DNA of 64,000 bases, taken from the NCBI GenBank assembly GCA_039602395.1, contig JBCNJP010000006.1, forward strand, positions 11,706,952 to 11,770,951. The letters run 5' to 3'. Below the pieces are notes generated by a model. It was not told where the DNA came from. It saw only the letters and a program-made list of their open reading frames with translations, and made no database searches. The DNA comes from Deinandra increscens subsp. villosa (Eukaryota; Streptophyta; Magnoliopsida; Asterales; Asteraceae). Made by a program: the position numbers and the translations under genes. Positions 23,214 through 32,967 of this stretch are shown one piece after another. Numbering within the stretch: the stretch's first letter is position 1; each line of letters opens with the position of its first letter.

Positions 23214-23526
23214 CAATTTCGCTAGCAGTCTCGCTAGGCAGTTTCGCTGTGTGCACGGGCAGCACTTTCGCTAGGCAATACCCGATGACACAGTTTCGCT
23301 AGGCTAGTTTCGCTCGAAACTGTTGGCACAGTTTCGCTAGCCTAGTTTCGCCCGAAACTGGGTTGAACTTTCGTTCAGGAAATTTCGCTCGGTAGTTTCG
23401 TTCAGACAGGTCTGGTTGGTTTACCCGGCGACACTACAGTTTCGCTACATAATGTCGCTGGATGAAGATATACATAATTTCGCTACATAGTTTCGCCCAG
23501 AGAACAGGCTAGTTTCGCTGGTCGCG
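23214..23526 (-). repeat. Dense GTTTCGCT array inside the solo LTR
   Basis: More than a dozen copies of TTTCGCT/TTTCGCC in plus-strand reading, with complementary GGCGAAAC-type and CGAAACTG pieces, spaced 10-40 bp. On the element's own (minus) strand this is AGCGAAAC. It lies downstream of the LTR's transcription start region. Confidence 0.7.
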
Positions 23527-24017
23527 AAAAACACATAAATCAGCCTAAAAATCAATCTAACAGCTTCCATATTTCATGTGATACAATATTTAGCATGCAT
23601 GATCATTTACCAACACAAAGCAGTACGCTTTAACACCTTAAACATGGGTTTTCATCATCAAATCACCAAAAACACATTTTAAACCTAAAATGACTAAAAT
23701 GGCATAAATCTTCATTATGGTTGGATTTCAAACGTAAAGTTACTGACTTTATGATAGATCTAGCATTCCTAAGCAACATATCAGAAGATCAAGTGATTAC
23801 ATGAAGATTTAAGCATGCTTTTTAAGAGAAACACATAGAAAAGCATAAATAAAGGTTTTTGAGACTCACGATTCGATCTAGGATCCAAATAGATGTTGTC
23901 TCGAGGCTGAGATGGTGTTTCTTTGGTGGTTTTCTCGGCTGACCATATTCCAGGAGAGTGAGTGTGTGTGTTTGAGAGAAATGGTGCAACAAATGAGACA
24001 ACTAGGGTTTTATGCCA

Positions 24018-24146
24018 TTATATATCAGAGGCTAGTTTCGCTGGCTAGTTTCGCTGGCCAGGCGAAACTGTCTCTGATTTCGTGAGATCCAATAGTTTAA
24101 CCGACTACCGGGCGACACTATAGTTTCGCCCGTTAGTTTCGCTGGC
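24018..24146 (-). promoter_or_regulatory. Solo LTR promoter: TATA plus AGCGAAAC repeats
   Basis: On the minus strand TATATAA (24018-24024) is preceded within 130 bp by AGCGAAAC-type sites (two copies of CTAGTTTCGCTGG in plus reading, one inverted GGCGAAACTG, then TAGTTTCGCCC and TAGTTTCGCTGG). The CA-rich leader lies downstream, towards 23940-24000. Confidence 0.55.
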
Positions 24147-24381
24147 AACCAAGAAAGGCAATTTTTCATTTTATTCCTAATACTAAATCATGCGTTTTCA
24201 TCACGTTGCACATAATGACAATACATAAATAATCACATAACACATATGGACGGGTTCGGTGATCAACCAAAGGACGTGGACGTATTCGGCCTAGTTAAGC
24301 ATTAGTTACTAAGTTAACACTTATAACGTAACTAACGGAATTGTCTAACGGAAGTAAACCTTGAAATTCTCGGATGTCACA

Positions 24382-26106
24382 GTCAAGGGAGTGACAAGTT
24401 GCACTTCTGACCCTTGGCTCGATGCGGAAAAAGGCAAGGGGGGCGGAGTGACTCCTAAGGGTCCATTCGCACCCTGAAGAACAGGCCCAGTTGAAGAAGC
24501 GCTTGCAAAACCAACCGTGGTGGTAGCTACGGCGGAAGCAAACGAGCCGGAACCAGAAGAAGGGTTGACAGGAAGATTAGACGCAGGTCGACGTCGGTGA
24601 AGCAGTGTGGCAGCATCCCTTGAATCAGAGTCACTCAGTATAACCGAACCGGTAGTATCCGGAGAGAGAAGAAAGGGGGAGATAACACCACCTGACGGCA
24701 TTGAACTGGTGACAGGTGCATTGGTAGAAGCTCCGGTTGGAGGAGGAGGAAGGTAAAAGTTCTCCTAGTAGCGAAGATGAAGTTAATAATGGACCCTCTG
24801 AGCCAGGACCGCTACCCTCTCCACTCCCACCGAGGTTAAGCGGCGTCAAGGGAGTGACAAGTTGCACTTCTGACCCTTGGCTCGATGCGGAAAAAGGCAA
24901 GGGGGGCGGAGTGACTCCTAAGGGTCCAGTCGCACCCTGAAGAACAGGCCCAGTTGAAGAAGCGCTTGCAAAACCAACCGTGGTGGTAGCTACGGCTGAA
25001 GCAAAAGAGCCGGAACCAGAAGAAGGGTTGACAGGAAGATTAGACGCAGGTCGACGTCGGTGAAGCAGTGTGGCAGCATCCCCTGAATCAGAGTCACTCA
25101 GTATAACCGAACCGGTAGTATCCAGAGAGAGAAGAAAGGGGGAGATAACACCACCTGACGGCATTGAACTGGTGATAGGTGCACTGGTAGAAGCTCCGGT
25201 TGGAGGAGGAGGAAGGTAAAAGTTCTCCTGGTAGCGAAGATGAAAGCTCGGATTCCCAGGCGCGGAAACCATGCAAACAGCTTTAAGGCCCGGAGGGGGA
25301 GGAGACAGCACAGCATTATACGGACTCACCTCTGTGAGGACAAAAGAAATAAAGAGGTTAGAATAAGACAACACTTACTGGAAAATACCGCAAAAGGAAA
25401 GAAAAAGCTTACTTTGACCGTTCAGAACATAGGCTGGGATTCGCTGGGGGTCCTCCCAGTTGCGGCTCATTCCTACGCTCAACAGGGCGTGCTCCTTGAG
25501 AACCTGGTAGGGCACCGGAGTCTCTGTCAGCGGATTGTAGTTTGGGTCCCTAGTGGGAACCAGCACAGTAGGAGGGGAATCAACCAGGGGGTTCCGCACG
25601 GATCGCATAGTTAGATCAGTGGGAATGATCCGCGCAGAAAGGAAGAAGAAGCGGCCTTTCCATCCTCGCATGCTTTTTGAAGGATTAATAGCATGAACAC
25701 CCCCGCCACGGCGCTGGTTAAAGGAATACCAGGAGTCCTGAATCACCGGTCGAAAAAGGGTATTGAACAGACCTACGGAAGGCTCCAAATCGAGAGCACG
25801 GCTGCAGAACTCAAAAAATATAACCCTCTGCATTCCGTTCGCATGAACTTGCGACAAGTGAAACCCATAAAACCTCAGGATTTTCACCAAAAACATCGTC
25901 ACCGGAACTCGGAAGTTGTAGTGAGTGAACCATTCCGCATACATGGCTATCATGCCAGAAGGAGGGTTGGCAGCAGTTTGGCCAGGAGAGGGGTGGATAG
26001 GATTCCATCGCACAAGTTTATGCTCTGCTACAAGGTTAGCATAAGCATTCACCGATAATGTGCAGGGGATTCTACCCCAATCGGCCTCATCAGAAGAAGA
26101 AGACAT
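24382..26106 (-). pseudogene. Tat copy 1 antisense gene, 5' half
   Basis: The minus-strand frame from Met 26106 (MSSSSDEADWGRIP) encodes the same N-terminal domain as copy 2: MYAEWFTHYNFRVPV ... ILRFYGFHLSQVH ... WYSFNQRRGG ... GRFFFLS, the pattern of the Pfam family called putative gypsy type transposon. It runs to about 25412, where a splice donor (GTAAGC) lies. The next exon-like frame (about 25331 downward) carries the Pro-rich part and then the 463-bp tandem duplication. The gene is broken at 24381 by the solo LTR and continues at 13790. Confidence 0.75.
24387..25241 (-). repeat. 463-bp tandem duplication in the Tat antisense gene
   Basis: The unit beginning GAAGTTAATAATGG and ending at TAGCGAAGAT occurs intact at 24779-25241. 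It also occurs just before, split by the solo LTR (13720-13790 plus 24387-24778). Both add up to 463 bp. Copy 2 has the unit once. The solo LTR hit the unit at CGGCGTCAA. Confidence 0.82.
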
Positions 26107-26387
26107 GGCTCAAAGCAAAATAAACAATGAGGAAGGGAGAAGGAAATTTGCAGAAGAAAAGGATAAAGATTCGACACGAAAGAAGAAGATATTTATAAGG
26201 AAATACGAAAAACCTAAACCGCCGAAAGGAAACCCAGTTGAAAGCATGCGTCATCCTGGGGTAATGGAAACGTCCTGTCCGGGAAACACGCGGCACGACA
26301 TCACGTTGCGTCAGCCACGCTACAACACCTACATCTAGCCCACACCCCACGCCCCTAAGGGCGCGTGCAGAGTGGACTAGGGGGACA

Positions 26388-26702
26388 TGAAGAGGCCCAT
26401 CATGCTTCACGGCCCAATCAACTCGGCCACAGGACGAAAGCCCAACATCCGGCCCTAAACCTGAAGCCCTTTTCCTAACTACATGACCGCACTTCTCTTG
26501 AAGCAAGAGAAGTGCGGATAAACGCCACTTGGCACAAGTACGAAGAAAGAAAGGTTAGAGCCCAATAAGGAATGGGCCCCCTTTAGGCCGTTAGGGTTGT
26601 TAGGACTCTATGCTATAAATAGTCAAGTACAACTCCCGAGAAAGATTATTCTCTGACACTTAATTGTACAACATTCCATTATCAGAATTTTACTATTCTT
26701 CA
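26388..26702 (+). repeat. Tat LTR 2 (shared middle LTR)
   Basis: 315 bp. It serves as 3' LTR of copy 1 and 5' LTR of copy 2. I see one clear difference from LTR 3 (GGACTCTATG for GGACTTTATG). The hairpin is at 26487-26517 and TATAAATA at 26614-26621. TTGGCGCCCATCG, the primer site with one change, follows at 26703. Confidence 0.9.
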
Positions 26703-26753
26703 TTGGCGCCCATCGTTTACGCTGAACCAATCACACCATTTTATATCAACCTG

Positions 26754-28482
26754 ATGACGTCGCCTACTCATCAGGAAGATCGGCACTTTACAGATCCAGA
26801 AGAAGATGAGCAGCATGTTGAATCTCCTCCAGGGTATGCCCGAAACACTCAAAATGCTTCTCAACCAGTTGGATCCATACCTTCGTTACCAACTCTGGCC
26901 CCTTACGGGTCCCAGCCGGCGAGTAGACAAAACAATGAAGCAAACACCCTGGATGATCAACACACTCCTATTCATCAACCATCAGGGCTGGCAACTTCAT
27001 TACCTACCGGAACTACTTCCGACCATCAGCCGGTAGTGCCAGCTCCAACATCTGTAAACCAGGCAACAACGCGTACTGGCCGATCTGTCGCGGCGGGTCG
27101 GCAACCGTTGTTCTCTGATGCTACCGAGCCAACAACGTCCCAAATTCCGATCATAACCACAATTCCACCAGTAACATCTCTTCCAATCGTAAATTGGGGA
27201 CCCAGCACACAACTATCGTACCAGACTGCCATGCCCCAGCCATTCGGGACATACTTCGTGCCGCCAGGATATCCGTACCCTGGATATACGGGCGCGCCTT
27301 CCTTCCAGCAGCCTCTGCCGGCAATATGCGGGAACGAATGGTGGATGGAACAGCAGAGAAGTATGCGGGAGTACGAACAGTTCATGCGGAACGTAAGAAT
27401 GGCAGAGCTGCGAGCGCAGATGGGTCCGACACCAACCTTTATTCCGCAGGGAGATGACTCACAGCCTCCTGTCACCACCGCTGTGCCACGCGCAACACAG
27501 CCAAACCAAACCAGGGGCAACCTCCCAGATTTAACAGCCCCGTACCGACCTGCTGTTCTAGTAGAACAATCAAAGTTCATCCCGGCTATTGCCTCAACAA
27601 ATTTTCCACAGAAGTTAAAGATGCCATCTATAGTCTCTAAATATGATGGCACAACAGATCCGGATGACCATGTAAAAGTCTTTACCAGCGCGGGCGGAAT
27701 GGAACTCTGGTCCATTCCCGTTTGGTGTCACATGTTCGTGCAGACGTTGGTCGGCCCGGCGCGGTTATGGTACGAGAGCCTACCGATCGGAAAGATAACT
27801 GGGTTTGAAGATCTGCAATCCAAATTTCTGATGCACTTTAGCCAGCAACGTCGTCATATCAAGGATCGTAATGAAATACTGCACATTAGGCGACGAGACC
27901 ATGAATCAGTAGAAGACTTCATCACGAGGTATAATTTGAGAGTTTGCAAATAGCCGGAGCGGGGGAAGACCTGCGGGTAGCCGGTTTTATAAATGGCGTA
28001 CGATGCGAAGATCTTATTCGCAGGATACATGGTACGGAAGGACCGCCTCAGACCATGACCGCACTGATGACGGCCGCCAAAGCATTTGTGCAAGCAGAAA
28101 AATCCGTCCGCATGCACAAAGACTTTGACAAAAAAGAAAATAAACATGAGCGCGACCAACAATCACCTGCCAGAGGGAAGAGACATAGGGGCAATCGGTG
28201 GCAGAAGGATAAGCTAGGGCTGACTGTAATACCAGCTATACCGGCGGCGACGGCAACGGAGGGACAAAGTCCATCACTGCGAGGGGACCACCCGCGGCAT
28301 AAAGAGCGTCCTCCGCGCCCGGCCTGGGTAAATAAGCTCACTAAAACTCCTAGCGAGGTGCTTGCCTCAGAGAAGCTAAATCTAGATCCGCCACCCCCGT
28401 TGCGCTCACGTCTGCGCAAAGATCCTGATAAATTCTGTGATTATCACAAAGATATAGGACATCATACAGATGATTGTTGACA
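26754..28482 (+). pseudogene. Tat copy 2 gag (frameshift plus nonsense)
   Basis: The same protein as copy 1 gag, starting at Met 26754. One base is missing at about 27939 (ATTTGAGAG against ATTTGGAAAG), which ends the frame at 27953; the proper frame resumes at 27944. A TGG to TGA change at 28478-28480 then stops it just after the Cys/His-rich end (CDYHKDIGHHTDDC). Copy 1 lacks both lesions but has the 67-bp deletion that copy 2 lacks. Confidence 0.82.
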
Positions 28483-28483
28483 G

Positions 28484-29998
28484 TTGCAGCAGCAGATCGA
28501 CAAAGCTCTGCAAACGGGAAAACTGTCCCGCCTGCTTAGAGACCTCCAGAGCACTGCGACACCCATACCCGCTGCTAAAAAGCAAGTCAAGGTGGTAAAC
28601 ATGATTCAGATCCAGTCTTTGGGGGCAAAGCGCAGAGGGCCGCGGTTAGAACCATGGATGTGTAGGCCAGTTTCTTTCCCGCCGCTCAACGGGAACGCAC
28701 GGGAATCTCCAGTAATAATCCAAGCGATGGTCGGAGTGTATGACATACGGCGCATCCTGGTTGATAGCGGGGCGGGGTCGGATATTATGTATGAAGGTTG
28801 TTTCAGGCAGCTAGACCTAGAGGACCAAGCGCAGTTGGAGCCAACTAACATCGTTCTAATGGGTTTTTCGGGAGAAGCTTCACGCCCGCTGGGGCAGCTC
28901 TGGATGCCAGTGACATTTTCGCAGGGGGAACGCATCCGAATCGCGGTTGTGCGGTTCATCGTGGTCGCAGCAAATTCGCGGCACAATCTAATTCTTGGGT
29001 GGCCGGGCCTAGCATCTTTTGGGGCCGCGGTATCCACGGCCCACGGGGCAATTGCGTTTCCAACGTCAAGGGGCCCAGCTTTGGTATATACAAGTGAAGA
29101 ATGTTACAATCTGTCGCCAGTGGGGACTGGCCATCTAATGTCACTACCGTCATCGTTACCCGAAGAACAAGCGCCGGTACCGCAGATAATAAATGAGCAA
29201 TGGGTATTAGATCCGCGTTACCCGGAGCAGCCAATAACCATTGGGCCCGGCTTATCTGACAAGATAAGGACGCGCCTCAAAGAACTTTTACTCGAGCACA
29301 AAGACGTTTTTGCCTGGACTCCTTCAGATATGACATGAGTCCCGCGGGAGCTGGCGGAACACTCCCTAAACGTGAAGGACTCCATGCGTCCGTACACCCA
29401 GCCGCGCAGACACATGGGAGATGATAAGCGCCGAATAATCAAGGAGCAGGTACATGCCTTAGTTACGGCAGGCATTCTTCGACCTGAACGTTACCCACTT
29501 TGGTTAGCGAACCCGGTTCTGGTGAAAAAGGGGAACGGCACGTGGAGAATGTGCGTCGATTATACGCCCCTTAACAAAGCATGTCCGAAGGACCCGTACC
29601 CTCTTCCGGATATCGACGTAAAGATTGATTCTTTGGCTCCGTATAAGTTCAAGTGCTTCCTGGACGCATATAAGGGATATCACCAGGTACAAATGGCTAT
29701 TGGAGATGAAGCCAAGACTGCTTTCTACACCAGGGAGGGGATCTTTTGCTACACAAAGATGCCTTTCGGCTTAAAAAATGCTGGGGCCACATATCAGCGT
29801 CTGATGGACAAGGTATTTGAGGGGCAGATAGGAAGAAACGTCGAGGTATATGTTGACGACCTGGTAATAAAGAGCCGCGCGGATGCAGTGATGCTCGCGG
29901 ACATTCAAGAAACGATACTAAGTCTCAAATCGGCCAACATAAAGTTGAACCCAGCCAAATGTTCATTTGGAATGGAGGAGGGGCGTTTTTAGGTGTCG
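28484..29998 (+). pseudogene. Tat copy 2 pol, part 1: protease and RT
   Basis: It contains protease LVDSGAGSD and the RT with KGNGTWRMCVDY, FLDAYKGYHQ and the YVDDLV box. It is broken by a GGA to TGA change at 29336-29338, in the segment between protease and RT. A one-base loss in a T-run near 29990 (GCGTTTTTAGG against GCGTTTTTTAGG) shifts the frame just after the RT core. Neither lesion is in copy 1. Confidence 0.82.
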
Positions 29999-32398
29999 TC
30001 ATATCAAAAGGAGGTTTTCGTGTCAGCCCAGAGAAAGTCCGCGCAATAATACAGATGCAATCTCCTGCCAATTTGAAGCAGGTACAGGTTTTGAATGGTC
30101 GACTGGTAGCAATCAACAGGTTTTTGGCAAAGCACGCTGAGCGGGCACTCCCCTTCATCCAAACTCTGAAGAATTGTCCCACTAAAGACAAATTCGTGTG
30201 GACAAATGAAGCAGAGAAGGCTTTTCAAGAAATGAAGCAACATTTGGCACGGCTACCGATGCTCACCGCACCGGAGCGCGGGGAAAAGCTTTACTTGTAC
30301 TTGGCAGCATCCGACTGGGCTGTAAGCTCTGTCTTACTCGTCGAAAGATCAGAAGTACAAACCCCACTTCATTACGTTAGCAGGGTGCTCACTTCGGTGG
30401 AGAATCGTTATAGCACGTTGGAAAAGCTGGTATTAGCCCTGGTGCACACTACTCGCAGGGTAACACGTTTCTTCCATGATCATGAGGTAGAAGTGCTAAG
30501 TACGTTCCCGCTCCAACAATTGCTCCGCAGGCCGGAGTTGCCTGGGCGGCTCGTGGAATGGGCTATTGAACTCAGTACTTATGATATCACTTTCAAACCC
30601 AGGACTTCAGTCAAGGGGCAGGTAATTGCTGACTTCATAGCTGAGGTACCGAAGGGAAGGGAGCAGGAAGTGCGGGCTGGTTTGTCCGCAGAACAAGCAG
30701 CGCGGGGTGATCAACCATACTGGGTTCTATACACTGATGGGGCGTCGAATGATGGCGGAAGTGGCGCGGGTCTGATCCTTACGGACCCGTCGGGGGTCGA
30801 AAACACGTACGCCATACGGCTAGACTTTGCAAGCACCAACAACGAAGCGGAATATGAGGCCCTTCTAACGGGACTGCGGCTAGCCCATGAGATGGGAGCT
30901 AAGAAAATCCGCATTCACGTTGACTCACTTCTGGTGGTGAATCAGATAAACAACACCTACGAGGCAAAGGGCACCAACATGAGTCAGTACTTGTCATTGG
31001 CCACTAAACTACTTACCAGATTCGATCATTATACAATTGAACACCTTCCCCGCAGCCGCAACAAGAAAGCAGACGCACTTAGTCGCCTTGCATCCGTGCA
31101 ATTTAGCCACCTAGCTAAAGACGTGCAGGAGACAGAAGCCAATGAAATTTCAGAAGCCGGGTATTCGTGGATGACCCCGATTCACAATTACCTAAGTAAA
31201 GGTGAGCTGCCGGAAGATGCCGGTGAAGCCCGGAAGGTTCAGCTGCAGGCCTTGCAGTATACACTCGAAGATAACCATTTGTACCGCCGAACGTTTGCAG
31301 GCCCACTCTTACGATGTGTAACACTTAGTGAAGCCTCGCATCTCGTCGAGGAGGTACATGAAGGAACGTGCGGCATTCACGCGGGGCCAAACCTGGTCGT
31401 ATCCAAGCTCAGAAGCCTCGGAGTTTACTGGCCTGGGATGTACCCAATGGCGGCAGAAGTCATTAAAAAATGCATAAGTTGTCAGCAACATGCGCCTAAA
31501 ACTCTAAGACCGAAGAACGAATTGGTACCAGTTACAGCCGCGTGGCCTTTTCAGAAGTGGGGAATTGATATAGTGGGTCCATTTCCAGAATCTCCCGGGC
31601 GGATCAAGTTCTTAATTGTGGCGGTGGACTATTTCACCAAATGGGTGGAGGCCAAACCAGTAGCGTCAATTACCGCGATACAGGTGAAGCGGTTTCTGTG
31701 GGAAAACATAGTGTGCCGTTTTGGTCTACCTTTCTATCTCATCACAGACAATGGTACGCAATTCGCGGATAGAACTATCCAAGAGTGGTGCGAAGAACTA
31801 GGGATAAAACAAGTTTTCGCATCCGTAGCACACCCACAGGGAAATGGCCAAGTGGAAAGGGTCAATCGCAGCATCGTAGAGGGTATTAAAAAACGAATGA
31901 TCAGTGGCGCGGTCTCGTGGGTAGAAGCTCTTCCACACATCTTATGGGCACACCGCACTATGCCCAAGACGAGCCACGAGGAAACACCCTTTGCATTAAC
32001 TTACGGGCATGAAGCAGTGATACCCGCAGAAGCAATTCTTCCAACAGACAGAGTCCGCGCTCCTCCCATCAACAATGAGGAATTACTACTAGAAAACTTA
32101 GATATGCTGGAAGAAAGACGCACCTTAGCAGCGGTCAAGGAAGCACGATACAAGCAGAAGCTTTCAAAGTACTACAACAAGAGGGTAAAGCCATGCACTT
32201 ACTCCCCAGGCGATTATGTCCTCCGGGATAATGACGCAAGCCACTCCAGGCCCGCCGGTAAGCGTCGCTCCAAAATGGGAGGGTCCGTACGTCGTTAAGG
32301 AGGTGATGGGGAAAGGAGCCTACGCACTCCAAAGGCTAGATGGCACAGATGTGCCGAGGACTTGGAACGCCGCACAATTACGAAAACGCTACGTTTGA
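29959..32398 (+). pseudogene. Tat copy 2 pol, part 2: RNase H, second RNase H, integrase
   Basis: A long open frame of 779 residues. It covers the RT thumb, gypsy RNase H (YLAASDWAVSSVLLVE), the second RNase H (YTDGASNDGGSGAG, with the Gly that copy 1 has lost) and integrase with the H-H-C-C finger and all three DDE residues (DIVG, TDNG, QVERVN). Copy 2 lacks ten residues after KDV that copy 1 has. An extra base near 32264 (AAGCGTCGCTCC against AAGCTCGCTCC) shifts the last 45 residues of the integrase tail into another frame (32216-32398). Its second half is the best preserved part of the array. Confidence 0.85.
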
Positions 32399-32967
32399 CA
32401 GAGTAAGGCAAATATGCATTAACAAATATAGCCCAGAAATAGGTCATTTGTAAGAACCTACGGCGAGTTGTTATGAATAAAATGCTTTTACTCTGCATAT
32501 TGTTTTCTTGTTAAAAAAAAAATTGTTGTAAGGTGCAGAATAACGCACTTGATCAAAGTAGTTATGCTTTGAAAAAAGACCACCAAACACTTAATAGATT
32601 TTATAAAGTCAAAGTAATCGTTAAGTGACGTGGCAACAATAAGACAAGTTGGCTAAGTAACACAAATGGTTAGGTGACGACCTGACCCCCGCGATGGATG
32701 TCGCGTTACTTTAAAGCCCAAAATAACTTGCATGGCCAATAAATAATTGGCAAATAAACAAAGTTCAAAACAAAAATTCATAATTTCATTAATAAAGTTC
32801 CGCAGAACCATCCGTACATCCATACACCGAAAACATCAAAGGAAAATAAGCCAACAAGGCTACATCGACAAAAACCCATGGAACTATCAGATATTAAATA
32901 AAGACACTACAAGGGTGACATCAAAAGCTTCAAAGAAAACACAAGGGTTACTATCAGATACTAGTCT
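32399..32967. other. Non-coding interval, Tat copy 2
   Basis: Counterpart of 11582-12149. It holds no ORF of note and is nearly the same sequence apart from small indels (for example GGTTAGGTGACGACC against GGTCAGGTCTGACGACC). Confidence 0.5.

Larger units (their letters stand above)
13791..24381 (-). mobile_element. Solo LTR of a long-LTR retrotransposon, split by a nested Athila element
   Basis: It starts TGTCACACCCCC and ends GATGTCACA, flanked by GTCAA on both sides (13786-13790 and 24382-24386). Without the nested Athila it is about 2.56 kb and contains no coding region, primer site or second LTR, so it reads as a solo LTR left by recombination between two LTRs. On the minus strand it runs TGTGACATCC ... 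GGGGGTGTGACA, matching in style the ends of the plus-strand LTR at 37779-40601, so the two are relatives. A TATA box on the minus strand lies near 24018-24024, followed by a CA-rich leader. Confidence 0.85.

Noticed and set aside
23214..23526. CRISPR-like array
   Set aside because: Short irregular motif in both orientations without uniform repeats or spacers, and in a plant retrotransposon LTR.
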